Shown here: piece after piece, positions 27,770 to 36,092 of the stretch | Layout of the letters: each line of letters starts with the position of its first letter | Numbering within the stretch: position 1 is the stretch's first letter | Origin: Candidatus Omnitrophota bacterium | GTDB lineage: Bacteria > Omnitrophota > Gorgyraeia > 2-02-FULL-51-18 | Assembly: GCA_022072175.1 (NCBI GenBank) | Contig: JAJVIE010000003.1 | Span: forward strand, 900,001-964,000 | Direction: 5' to 3' | DNA: 64,000 nt | Translations under genes and position numbers: made by a program | The notes under the pieces: generated by a model | Database searches by the model: none | The model's input: the letters and a program-made list of their open reading frames with translations, nothing else | What the model was told of the DNA's origin: nothing

Positions 27770-29704
27770 TCACCGCCCGATGGCGCTTCTGTCGGTGGTG
27801 CTTATATCTTTTTGTTCTTTTAACTTCTGCACGGACTCTCTGAGGATCCGGCAGTACAGGTCGAACCCGACGTTCGCGATATATCCGCTCTGCTCGGTGC
27901 CCAGGATGTTACCCGCCCCCCGGATCTCCAGGTCCTCCATGGCGATGTTAAAACCGGCCCCCAGGTGCGTGAAGCGCTCGATCGCCGCCAGCCTGCGCTT
28001 GGAATCCTCGGTCAGCATCGCGCCCTTCGGGACCAGCAGGTAGGCATATGCCGCGCGGTTGAAACGCCCCACTCGCCCCCTCAACTGATAGAGCTCCGAC
28101 AGGCCGAAAAGATCCGCGCGGTCGACGATGAGCGTGTTGGCGTTGGGGATGTCGATGCCGGACTCCACGATGGTCGTACACACCAGAACGTCCACTTCGC
28201 CGCGGATGAACCGCCGCATCACCTGCTCGAGCGTCCGCGCGGACATCTGTCCGTGCCCCACGGCGATCCGCGCCTCCGGCACCAGGGTCTGCAAACGCTT
28301 GGCGACCCCGGCGATATCCTGCACGCGGTTGTGCACGAAGAACACCTGCCCTTTGCGGTCCAGCTCCTGCAGGATCGCCTCGCGGACCACTCGCTCGTCC
28401 TGCTCGCGCACGATGGTCTGGATGGGTTTGCGGTCCCGCGGCGGCGTGTTGATCGTGGACATGTCGCGCGTGCCGACCAGCGATAGATAGAGCGTCCGCG
28501 GGATCGGCGTGGCCGTCAGCGTCAACACGTCCACCAGCAGCCGCATCTTCTTGAGGTGCTCCTTGTGACGGACGCCGAAACGCTGCTCCTCGTCGATGAT
28601 CACAAGGCCGAGGTCCCTGAAACCCACGTCCTTCGACAACAGCCGGTGCGTGCCGATCACGATGTCGCAGGAGCCGTCGGCCAGGGCGCGCGCGGTCGCG
28701 GTCTGCTCGGAGGCCGTCTGGAACCTCGAGAGCATCCGCACCGATACCGGAAAGCTCTTGAGGCGCTCCGTGAAGGTCTCGTAGTGCTGCTCGGCCAGGA
28801 GCGTCGTCGGCACGAGGATCGCCACCTGCTTGCCGCCGGTCACGGCCTTGAAAGCCGCTCTCAGCGCCACTTCCGTCTTGCCGTAACCGACGTCCCCGCA
28901 CAGCAGGCGGTCCATCGGCTGGGCCGACTCCATGTCCGCCTTCACGTCCGCGCTGGCCTTGAGCTGGTCCTCCGTCTCCTCGTACGGGAACTCCTCCTCC
29001 AAACGGTGTTGCCAATCGTTGTCCGACCCGTAGGCATGCCCTCTCAGCGCTCGCCTTTTGGCCTGCAAGTCCAACAGCTCGGCCGCGAACGACAGAACAC
29101 CCTTGCGCGTCCGCTCCTTGAGACGCTCCCAGGCTTTGGTCCCGAGCTTGGACAGCGGCGGATCGGTCTTGCCGAAAGAGACATAGCGCTGGATCAGGTG
29201 CAGGTCGCGGGTGGGAACGTACAGCGTGTTGCGGCCGGCGAACTCGAGCGAGAAATGGTCCGCCACGGTGCCGTCCGCGGTCTTGAGGGCGCGGATCCCC
29301 TGATAGCGCGCGATGCCATGCAACACATGCACGACGCGGTCACCGATCTCGATATCCACGAACGGATCGACGGGAGACTCGAGATCGACCAGCGGCACGG
29401 CCTTGCGGGCGGCGATGCGCCGGGCCTGACGCGTCGGAAGGACGATGACCATCCGGTGAGCCTCGAGACGGCGTCCCTCGGCCGGATCGAAGGTATGGAT
29501 GCTCTCGACGGTATCGCCCGACAGGTCCAGGCGGACCGGCATCGCGAAGTGGGACGGGAAGATATCCACCACTCCGCCGCGCACCGCGTATTCGCCCGAT
29601 TCGGTCACGCTCTCGCGGCGGGTATAGCCGAACTCGTGCAGGCTCTTGGAGAGAGCGTCGTAGTCGACGGTCTTGCCGGCGTAGAACTCGAGCGTGTGGA
29701 ACAT
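27770..29704 (-). CDS. mfd: Compact transcription-repair coupling factor Mfd (lacks N- and C-terminal domains)
   Basis: The 644-aa protein is clearly Mfd but about 500 residues shorter than usual. It keeps the end of the UvrB-like module (GEYAVRGGVVDIFPS, about 38-52), then jumps directly to the RNA-polymerase-interacting domain (IGDRVVHVLHGIARYQG, about 120-136). A complete SF2 translocase follows: Walker A GDVGYGKTEVA (about 270), DEEQRFG (371), LTATPIPRTL and QLRGRVGR. Domain D3 and the UvrA-binding D2 are absent, and it ends soon after GAGNILGTEQSG, so D7 is missing too. ATG 29704 has a perfect GGAGGT site six bases upstream, and argS ends 34 bp before, so this is a natural start. Confidence 0.9.
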   Translation of the reverse strand: MFHTLEFYAGKTVDYDALSKSLHEFGYTRRESVTESGEYAVRGGVVDIFPSHFAMPVRLDLSGDTVESIHTFDPAEGRRLEAHRMVIVLPTRQARRIAARKAVPLVDLESPVDPFVDIEIGDRVVHVLHGIARYQGIRALKTADGTVADHFSLEFAGRNTLYVPTRDLHLIQRYVSFGKTDPPLSKLGTKAWERLKERTRKGVLSFAAELLDLQAKRRALRGHAYGSDNDWQHRLEEEFPYEETEDQLKASADVKADMESAQPMDRLLCGDVGYGKTEVALRAAFKAVTGGKQVAILVPTTLLAEQHYETFTERLKSFPVSVRMLSRFQTASEQTATARALADGSCDIVIGTHRLLSKDVGFRDLGLVIIDEEQRFGVRHKEHLKKMRLLVDVLTLTATPIPRTLYLSLVGTRDMSTINTPPRDRKPIQTIVREQDERVVREAILQELDRKGQVFFVHNRVQDIAGVAKRLQTLVPEARIAVGHGQMSARTLEQVMRRFIRGEVDVLVCTTIVESGIDIPNANTLIVDRADLFGLSELYQLRGRVGRFNRAAYAYLLVPKGAMLTEDSKRRLAAIERFTHLGAGFNIAMEDLEIRGAGNILGTEQSGYIANVGFDLYCRILRESVQKLKEQKDISTTDRSAIGR

Positions 29705-29738
29705 CCGGAGACCTCCGGGGGCCCAGGCGGGGCCGGGC

Positions 29739-31418
29739 CTACATCTTGGACGGAGCGCTCAACCCCAACAGGCCGAGACCCAGGCGCAGGACCGCCTGTG
29801 TGCACAGGCAAAGCTCCATGCGCGCTTCGGTCAGAGCGGCGTCATCGGTCACAACGCGGTTCTCGGCGTAGGAGCGGTGGAACGCCTGCGCCAGCTCCGT
29901 GAGGTACGGCACCAGACGGTAGGGTTCCAACGTGCGCTCCGCTCCGGCCAGCGCGTCCTCGAACTGCCCGATGACCCTGAGCAGACGCAGTTCCAGCGGG
30001 TGCTTGAGCAGCGACGCGTCGACCGGTCCGCTCGGGGCGCGGCGGCCGGTACGCTCGGCGTAGTTGGCCGTCACGCTCTCGATGCGGGCGTGCGCGTACT
30101 GGATGTAGAATACGGGATTGTCCATCGACTGGCTCTTGGCCAACTGCAGGTCGAAGTCCAGATGGGCGTCGAACTTGCGCATCAGGAAGAAGAAGCGTCC
30201 CGCGTCGCGGCCGACCTCGTCCATGACCTGCCGGAGCGTCACGAACTCCCCCGCCCGCGTCGACATGCGGACCTGGCGGTCGCCCTCGTACAGCGTGACG
30301 AGCTGGGCGATCAGCACCCGGATACGCGTGGCGTCGTGCCCCAAGGCGGCCTGCGAGGCCTTCAGACGCGCGATGTAGCCATGGTGGTCCGGACCGAGGA
30401 TGTTGACGATCTCCTCGAATCCCCTCTCGAACTTGTGGTGATGGTATGCGATGTCCGGCGTGAGGTACGTGTAGTTGCCGTCGCTCTTGATGAGGACACG
30501 GTCCTTGTCATCCCCGTAGTCGGTCGAACGCAGCCACGTGGCCCCTTCGCTCTCGTACACGACGCCGCGTTTGCGCAGTTCCTCCAGGGTCCGCTCCACG
30601 CGCCCGGAACGCCCGAGCTCCTCCTGGCTGTAGTAGCTGTCGAAGGTCACGTCGAAATCCGCCAGGTCCTTGCGGATGCCGGTCATGATGAGGTCTCGCG
30701 CGTACACGCGGCACTCCTCGAACGTGGCCTTGGGACGCTCCTGGGACAGCTGGCGCGCGATATCGATCAGGTACTCGCCCTGGTAGTAGTTCTCGGGCAT
30801 CGGCTCCTCGGGCGCGGGCCCGGTGATCTGACGCAGCCGGTACTGCAGCGAGTGTCCGAGCGTGGTGATCTGCACGCCCTCATCGTTGTTGTAGTACTCG
30901 GTGGTGACCCGATGCCCGCAATGGCGCAGGATACGCGCCAGCGAATCGCCGAGCGCCGCCTGGCGGCCGTGCGCGACGGTGAGCGGGCCGGTCGGGTTGG
31001 CGCTGACGTACTCCAGGAGCACGCGCCGGCTCTGCAGCGACGGACGCCCGTAAGCGTCTCCGGCGGCCCTGACCTGGGCGAGCACCGAAACGATCTCCGC
31101 TTCGGAGTAGTAGAAGTTCAAGAATCCCGCGCCCTCGACGCTGGTCCGGGCGACGCGGCCGTACAGCGCGCCCCCGGCGGCGATCATCGGAGCGACGGCC
31201 GCGGACAGCTTGTCGGCCAGCGGACGCGGCGCGCATTTGCGCTCCTTGGAAGCGCGCAGAGCGATGTGGCAGGAGAGATCGCCGTGTTTCTCCTCACGCG
31301 GCACTTCCAAGGCGCACAGCACGTCCTCGGACGTGTACTCGCCCAGGCCCGAGGCCGACGCGGCTTGGCGGACGGCTTCGGCGATAGCGGTCCGGATGGG
31401 GGCGGCGGCGCGGCTCAT
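29739..31418 (-). CDS. argS: Arginyl-tRNA synthetase
   Basis: ArgRS attaches arginine to tRNA-Arg. The 559-aa class I enzyme has the N-terminal Add1 domain, the HIGH-equivalent motif YVSANPTGPLTVAHGRQAAL and the YNNDEG segment. The ILGPDHHGYIARLKA motif and the C-terminal anticodon-binding helical domain (YAENRVV...) are also present. MSTRAGEFV stands in the KMSKS place, as in many ArgRS. The ATG at 31418 overlaps the rsfS stop (ATGA). Confidence 0.96.
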   Translation of the reverse strand: MSRAAAPIRTAIAEAVRQAASASGLGEYTSEDVLCALEVPREEKHGDLSCHIALRASKERKCAPRPLADKLSAAVAPMIAAGGALYGRVARTSVEGAGFLNFYYSEAEIVSVLAQVRAAGDAYGRPSLQSRRVLLEYVSANPTGPLTVAHGRQAALGDSLARILRHCGHRVTTEYYNNDEGVQITTLGHSLQYRLRQITGPAPEEPMPENYYQGEYLIDIARQLSQERPKATFEECRVYARDLIMTGIRKDLADFDVTFDSYYSQEELGRSGRVERTLEELRKRGVVYESEGATWLRSTDYGDDKDRVLIKSDGNYTYLTPDIAYHHHKFERGFEEIVNILGPDHHGYIARLKASQAALGHDATRIRVLIAQLVTLYEGDRQVRMSTRAGEFVTLRQVMDEVGRDAGRFFFLMRKFDAHLDFDLQLAKSQSMDNPVFYIQYAHARIESVTANYAERTGRRAPSGPVDASLLKHPLELRLLRVIGQFEDALAGAERTLEPYRLVPYLTELAQAFHRSYAENRVVTDDAALTEARMELCLCTQAVLRLGLGLLGLSAPSKM

Positions 31419-31753
31419 TTCAGGTACTGCTTGCGGGGCGCGTCCCCCCACAGCCTCTCGAGAGCGTAGAACCGGCGCATCTGTTCATGGAACACATGGA
31501 CCACCACGTCCCCGAGGTCCATGAGCACCCACTGCGCCTCCTGATACCCTTCCTTATGGTAGACGCGGCCACCGGCCTCCTCGATGGCCTCCTCGATACG
31601 GTCGACGATGGCCTTGACGCGGACGGTCGAGGAGCCGCTCATGACGACGAACGTGTCGCAAAGCGCGGAGCGGTCCTTCATGTCCATGATCGTGATGTCC
31701 TCGGCTTTGCGTTCCCAGCCGGCCTCACAGACGGTACGGGTCTTCTCGTTCAA
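31415..31753 (-). CDS. rsfS: Ribosomal silencing factor RsfS
   Basis: RsfS binds L14 on the 50S subunit and blocks joining under starvation. The 112-aa protein has the family motifs KAEDITIMDMKDRSALCDTF, VVMSGSSTVRVKAIVDRIEE and the closing WVLMDLGDVVVHVFHEQMRR. The start is TTG at 31753, overlapping the nadD stop (TTGA) behind a GGAGGAAGAAGAG region. Longer in-frame readings to 32020 are nadD shadow. The nadD-rsfS pairing is widespread. Confidence 0.93.
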   Translation of the reverse strand: MNEKTRTVCEAGWERKAEDITIMDMKDRSALCDTFVVMSGSSTVRVKAIVDRIEEAIEEAGGRVYHKEGYQEAQWVLMDLGDVVVHVFHEQMRRFYALERLWGDAPRKQYLK

Positions 31754-32334
31754 GATCTCTTCTTCCTCCGATGGGCGGCCCCGCGGGCCAGCAGTCTCGC
31801 CACGCCCGACGGCACCAAGCGCCGGTCGACGGCCCCGCGCCTCAGCTGTCGCCGCACGCGGGTCGATGAGATGTCCAGCGCCCCCATGGGCAGCCGGATG
31901 AACCGACGGTCGGACGGCAGTCGTGATCCGGGACGCGAGAACGCCACCACGCGCGCCAAGCGAAGGATGCGCTCCGGGCTCTTCCAGCGTCCGAAACGCG
32001 CCAACGCGTCGGCTCCGCACAACAGGTACAGCACGACGGCGGCTCCGGACCGCCGCTTGAGCTCGGTGAGCGTGTCCACCGTGTACGACGTGCCACCCCG
32101 CTCGATCTCGATGCGGGAGACCCGGAAATCCTTGCGGGCCTTCAGAGCTTCTCTCAAAAGACGCACCCTCAACTCCGCCGGCAGGAGTCGCCGGGGGTCC
32201 TTGAGCGGCGTGCGGGCCGTCGGAACGAAGATGACCCTGTCGAGCCCCAGCCTCGAGGCGGCTTCGCGTGCCAGTTTCAGATGCCCCCGATGGACCGGAC
32301 TGAAGCTCCCGCCAAAAACACCGATCCGCCTCAA
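31750..32334 (-). CDS. nadD: Nicotinate-nucleotide adenylyltransferase NadD
   Basis: NadD adenylates nicotinate mononucleotide in NAD synthesis. The 194-aa protein has the nucleotidyltransferase motif GVFGGSFSPVHRGHLKLARE (residues 5-24), the mid-protein segment GTSYTVDTLTELKRR, and the C-terminal ISSTRVRRQLRRG motif. The size is normal. It overlaps proA at its 5' end (ATGA) and rsfS at its 3' end (TTGA). Confidence 0.96.
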   Translation of the reverse strand: MRRIGVFGGSFSPVHRGHLKLAREAASRLGLDRVIFVPTARTPLKDPRRLLPAELRVRLLREALKARKDFRVSRIEIERGGTSYTVDTLTELKRRSGAAVVLYLLCGADALARFGRWKSPERILRLARVVAFSRPGSRLPSDRRFIRLPMGALDISSTRVRRQLRRGAVDRRLVPSGVARLLARGAAHRRKKRS

Positions 32335-33578
32335 GAGCGGACCTGGCCGTCGCCGGTGACCACGTACTTGTAGGAGGTCAGCTCCTCGAGACCCATCGGC
32401 CCGCGCGCGTGGAGCTTGTCCGTGGAGATGCCCATTTCGGCGCCCATCCCGAACTCCCCGCCGTCATTGAAACGGGTCGAGCAGTTGAGGAAGACGCAGG
32501 CGCTGTCCACACGCCGAGCGAACTCCCGCGCTTCGGCCGCGTCCTCGGTGACGATCGCGTCCGAATGCGCCGAACCGTACTTGCGGATATGCGCGATGGC
32601 CGCCTCCATCCCGTCGACGACGCGCACGGCCAGCACCAGGTCCAGATACTCGGCGGGCCAGTCGCTCTCGCGGGCCTGTTTCATCGACGGCACCAGGCGG
32701 CGCGCCTCGGCGTCCCCGCGCAGCTCGACCCCCTTGCCCGCGAGATCCGTTGCGATGAGCGGCAAGAGACGTCCGGCGACGCTCCGGTCCACCAGGAGCG
32801 TCTCCATCGCGTTGCACACGCCCGGATTGTGGGTCTTGGCGTTGACGGCGATCCGGCGCGCCTTGTCCGGATCGGCCCCGGGAGCCACGTAGACGTGACA
32901 GACGCCCTTGTAGTGTTTGATCACCGGGATCCGTGACGCGGCGGCAACACTGCGGATGAGACCCTCCCCGCCCCTGGGGATGACCAGATCGATGAGGTCG
33001 TTCATCTTGAGCAGTTGAGCGACCGCCGCGCGGCCTCCGGCTGTGATGAGCCCGAAAGCGTCCGCGGGCAGGCCGGCCTTGGCGGCGGCCCGCCTCAGAA
33101 CACCGTGGATGGCCCGGTTGGAGCGGGCCGACTCACTGCCGCCCTTGAGGATCACGCTGTTGCCGGATTTGAGGCACAGTGCCATGCAGTCGGCGGTAAC
33201 GTTGGGTCTCGACTCGTAAATGATGAGGATGACGCCGATGGGCACGCCGATCTTGCGGATCTTGAGCCCATTGGGACGCTCGCGCTCCAGAAGCACGCGG
33301 CCCACGGGATCGGGAAGCGCCGCGATGGAGCGGATCGAACCGGCGATGCGCCGCACCTTGCCCGCGTCGAGTTGCAACCGGCCGATGAGACTGGGCGACA
33401 GTCCCGCGCGGCGGGCGCCGGCGACGTCCAGAGCGTTGGCGCGGAGCACGGGGTCCACCGCCCCTTCCAGGGCGTCGGCCATGGCCAGAAGAGCTTTGTT
33501 CTTGAGCTCCGTTGAGGCTTCGGCCAGAGCCGTCGCCGAACGGCGGGCTTTGGCGGCCAGCGTGCGGGCCGAACTCAC
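32331..33578 (-). CDS. proA: Gamma-glutamyl phosphate reductase ProA
   Basis: ProA reduces gamma-glutamyl phosphate to glutamate semialdehyde in proline synthesis. The 415-aa aldehyde-dehydrogenase-fold enzyme has the NADP-binding segment VIYESRPNVTADCMALCLKS (here preceded by IIL), the catalytic Cys in NPGVCNAMETLLVD, and the C-terminal LHARGPMGLEELTSYKYVV. It is translated from a start overlapping proB (ATGA). Confidence 0.97.
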   Translation of the reverse strand: MSSARTLAAKARRSATALAEASTELKNKALLAMADALEGAVDPVLRANALDVAGARRAGLSPSLIGRLQLDAGKVRRIAGSIRSIAALPDPVGRVLLERERPNGLKIRKIGVPIGVILIIYESRPNVTADCMALCLKSGNSVILKGGSESARSNRAIHGVLRRAAAKAGLPADAFGLITAGGRAAVAQLLKMNDLIDLVIPRGGEGLIRSVAAASRIPVIKHYKGVCHVYVAPGADPDKARRIAVNAKTHNPGVCNAMETLLVDRSVAGRLLPLIATDLAGKGVELRGDAEARRLVPSMKQARESDWPAEYLDLVLAVRVVDGMEAAIAHIRKYGSAHSDAIVTEDAAEAREFARRVDSACVFLNCSTRFNDGGEFGMGAEMGISTDKLHARGPMGLEELTSYKYVVTGDGQVRS

Positions 33579-34438
33579 GAGTCCGCCCTCTCCCGCTCGG
33601 CCCCCAGATGCCGGACCAGATCATGGAGCCAGGCGCCGCCCTTGCGTCCCTTGCGCTCAGGCATGAAGAACGTGCCTACGTCCCGGCCCTCGAACAGCTC
33701 CTTGAGCACCCCAGGACGCCGCCCGTCGGCGATGAAGACCGGGATACCGGATTCGACGCACATACGCACACTGCGCAGCTTGGCTTTCATGCCGCCGACA
33801 GTGACCTCTGTCTTTTTGTCCTGAACGTGCTTGAACACCGACCCATCGAACCCCGTGACCATCTTGATCCGGTGGGCCTCCGACCCGCGCTTGCCGTCCA
33901 AGTACAGCCCGTCGGTGTTGGACAACACCACCAGCACGTCGGCTTCCATGAGGATGGCCAGCAGGCTCGAGAGCCTGTCGTTGTCCCCGAAGCGGATCTC
34001 GTCGGTGGCGACCGTGTCGTTCTCGTTGACGATAGGCACCACTCCCCAGCGGTGGATCTGCCGGAGGGTGCGTTTGGCGTTCAGGAACCTCTTGGGGCTG
34101 GCCAGATCGTCCCACGTCAGGAGCACCTGCGCGGTCGAATAGCCCTTGCGTGAGAAGGCCTCCTCGTAGCACTGCATGAGATAGCGTTGACCCACCGCGG
34201 CCGCCCCCTGCAGCTGCTCCATCTGATCGGGACGCTTACGGAGCTTGAGCAGTGTCATGCCCGCCCCGATGGCCCCGGAGGAGACGACGCAGACGTGGAT
34301 CCCTTTCTTCAGGAACGGCGTGATCTGTCGGGCCAGAGCGTCGACGGCGGCGCGGTCGAACAGGCCGTCCTGGGCCAGCACCGAGGTGCCGACCTTGATG
34401 ACCATCGTCCGGATGTCCTTAACGAACTGTTTTCTCAT
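33575..34438 (-). CDS. proB: Glutamate 5-kinase ProB (no PUA domain)
   Basis: ProB phosphorylates glutamate, the first step of proline synthesis. The 287-aa amino-acid-kinase-fold protein has VIKVGTSVL, VSSGAIGAGMTLLKL, the feedback/active-site loop NENDTVATDEIRFGDNDRLS and VGGMKAKL. It lacks the C-terminal PUA domain of E. coli ProB (367 aa), as many bacterial enzymes do. ATG 34438 follows GAGGG; GTG 34447 is an equally possible start. It overlaps obgE by about 20-29 bp. Confidence 0.96.
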   Translation of the reverse strand: MRKQFVKDIRTMVIKVGTSVLAQDGLFDRAAVDALARQITPFLKKGIHVCVVSSGAIGAGMTLLKLRKRPDQMEQLQGAAAVGQRYLMQCYEEAFSRKGYSTAQVLLTWDDLASPKRFLNAKRTLRQIHRWGVVPIVNENDTVATDEIRFGDNDRLSSLLAILMEADVLVVLSNTDGLYLDGKRGSEAHRIKMVTGFDGSVFKHVQDKKTEVTVGGMKAKLRSVRMCVESGIPVFIADGRRPGVLKELFEGRDVGTFFMPERKGRKGGAWLHDLVRHLGAERERADS

Positions 34439-35396
34439 CACCCTCACCCAATCCCCACAGGCGCCTCAGGAGTTTATCGACGCCCTCGCCCGTGGCCGCG
34501 GAGATCGGATAGACCTCCTTGCGGACCTTACGTTTGAAAACCTTCAGATGGTCCGCCGCCTCGGTCACGTCCATCTTGTTGGCCACGATGATCTGCGGCT
34601 TGGCGGCGAGCGTGGCGGAGTAGCCTTTGAGCTCGGCGTTGAGCGCGCGATAATCGGACACGGGGTCGCGCCCGTCGACGGCCGCGAAGTCGATCACGTG
34701 CAACAGATACTTGGTCCGCTCCACGTGCTTGAGGAACTCGAGCCCCAGCCCTCGCCCCTCGTGAGCGCCCTCGATGATACCGGGGATATCAGCGAGGACC
34801 TTGGCCGTGCCATCGTCGAATTTTACCACACCCAGTACGGGATTCTTCGTCGTGAACGGATAGGCCGCGGACTTGGAGCGCGCGTTGGAAACGCGTGAGA
34901 TCAGCGTGGACTTGCCCGCGTTGGGGAACCCGACCAGCCCGATGTCTGCGATGAGCTTGAGCCGGAGCTGGATCTCCTTCTGCTCGCCCGGATCACCGTC
35001 GGTGGACTCCCGGTCCTTGCTGTTGCCCAGGCCCCCGGCGCCGCCCCTGCAGACGACCACACGAGCGCCCACATGATCGAGGTCCTTCAGCAGTTCGCCG
35101 GTACGCCGGTCGAGCACCTCCGTGCCCGGAGGCACGCCGAGCACCGTGTCGTTGCCGGCGTACCCGGTCTTGTGATTGCTCGACCCGTGCCCGCCGTGCT
35201 CGGCCGTGAACGTGCGGGTCATCTGGAAATCCAGCAGGGTCTGGACGTTGTTGCGCGCTTCCAGCACGATCGAACCGCCGGGACCGCCGTCCCCCCCGTT
35301 GGCCCGGTAGTGCCGCGGACGGCTCCGGTCCATACTGTTGCAACCTTTGCCGCCGCGTCCGGCGGTACAGAGGATGGTCGCCTCATCAACGAACAT
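34419..35396 (-). CDS. obgE: GTPase Obg (CgtA)
   Basis: Obg is a ribosome-assembly GTPase. The 325-aa protein has the Gly-rich Obg domain (about 1-158, with GGKGCNSMDRSRP and ANGGDGGPGG repeats) and a G domain with GFPNAGKSTLISRV, DIPGIIEGAHEGRGLG and NKMD. It stops without the C-terminal OCT domain, as in many short Obg proteins. The start is ATG 35396 with GGAG about 11 bases upstream. A terminator hairpin precedes it, so Obg is at least partly separated from rplU-rpmA. Confidence 0.97.
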   Translation of the reverse strand: MFVDEATILCTAGRGGKGCNSMDRSRPRHYRANGGDGGPGGSIVLEARNNVQTLLDFQMTRTFTAEHGGHGSSNHKTGYAGNDTVLGVPPGTEVLDRRTGELLKDLDHVGARVVVCRGGAGGLGNSKDRESTDGDPGEQKEIQLRLKLIADIGLVGFPNAGKSTLISRVSNARSKSAAYPFTTKNPVLGVVKFDDGTAKVLADIPGIIEGAHEGRGLGLEFLKHVERTKYLLHVIDFAAVDGRDPVSDYRALNAELKGYSATLAAKPQIIVANKMDVTEAADHLKVFKRKVRKEVYPISAATGEGVDKLLRRLWGLGEGDEKTVR

Positions 35397-35410
35397 GTTC
35401 TTGGGTGCTC

Positions 35411-35458
35411 CTACAAAAAGAAAGAGACCCTCTTTCGGAACGGCTCGAAAGAGGGTCT
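35411..35458 (-). terminator. Intrinsic terminator between rpmA and obgE
   Basis: AGACCCTCTTTC (35425-35436) and its perfect complement GAAAGAGGGTCT (35447-35458) form a 12-bp stem with a 10-nt loop, followed on the minus strand by a T-rich run with TTTTT. It lies right after rpmA and just before the obgE ribosome site, so it could terminate or attenuate. Confidence 0.85.
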
Positions 35459-35477
35459 GGGGTGTTACCGGGTACGA

Positions 35478-35732
35478 TCAGTTGCCGTCGGCCTGCGGGA
35501 TGACGTTGACGCGATAGGACGGCTTGAACTGCACCACACCGGACTTGAGCGCAAAGAGCGTGAAGTCCCTGCCCTGCCCCACGTGGAGACCGGGAAGGAA
35601 GTTGGACCCCTTCTGGCGGATGATGATGCTGCCGGCCTGCACGAACTCGCCGGCATAGCGCTTGACGCCGAGCCTTTGCGAGTTGGAGTCACGACCGTTC
35701 TTGGAACTGCCTAGACCTTTTTTATGTGCCAT
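35478..35732 (-). CDS. rpmA: 50S ribosomal protein bL27
   Basis: bL27 reaches the peptidyl-transferase centre. The 84-aa protein starts [20 protein letters not shown] and has the core [20 protein letters not shown] and [11 protein letters not shown], the normal length for the family. It follows rplU by 9 bp; rplU-rpmA-obgE is a widely conserved order. It is probably not processed like Firmicute bL27 because no N-terminal extension is present. Confidence 0.98.
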   Translation of the reverse strand: MAHKKGLGSSKNGRDSNSQRLGVKRYAGEFVQAGSIIIRQKGSNFLPGLHVGQGRDFTLFALKSGVVQFKPSYRVNVIPQADGN

Positions 35733-35741
35733 GGCCCGACC

Positions 35742-36092
35742 TTATTTGCCGCCGTGGATGGACTTGATCGTGACGCGCAGGAGGTCCTGCCGGTGACCGA
35801 TCTTCGTCGCGGCTTTCTCGCGGCGGATGTACTTGAACGAGATCTTCTTGGGTCCGCGGTGTTCCTTGAGGAGCTCGGCGTCGCAGTAGGCGCCTTTCAC
35901 GAAGGGCTTGCCGACCTCGGCCTTCTCGCCGTCCTTGGTGACCAAGAGGACCTTGTCGAAACGGATCTTCTTGTCCTTGAGGCCGGGCAGGAGCTCGATG
36001 TCGAGCGTCTGACCCTCACGCACCTTATACTGCTTACCGCCCGTCTGGATGATCGCGAACGTGGATGTAGACATAGGCGAGGAAGTTACCAT
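35742..36092 (-). CDS. rplU: 50S ribosomal protein bL21
   Basis: bL21 binds 23S rRNA with bL20. The 116-aa protein has the N-terminal strand FAIIQTGGKQYKVREGQTL and the closing RRREKAATKIGHRQDLLRVT region (seen from YIRREKAATK on). The ATG at 36092 is chosen because GAGGAAG lies seven bases upstream; it overlaps the RNase gene by 7 bp and gives an N-terminal extension of about 10 residues (MVTSSPMSTS). An ATG at 36074 is the classical alternative but has no ribosome site. Confidence 0.97.
   Translation of the reverse strand: MVTSSPMSTSTFAIIQTGGKQYKVREGQTLDIELLPGLKDKKIRFDKVLLVTKDGEKAEVGKPFVKGAYCDAELLKEHRGPKKISFKYIRREKAATKIGHRQDLLRVTIKSIHGGK

Noticed and set aside
27770-29704. Mfd shortened by a frameshift or by the contig edge
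   Set aside because: The start has a perfect ribosome site and argS with its own stop lies 34 bp upstream; the stop is followed by a proper promoter for the next gene.
35411-35458. Hairpin before obgE as a ribosomal-protein leader binding site
   Set aside because: The 12-bp stem with T-run fits an intrinsic terminator, and it lies after rpmA rather than before rplU.
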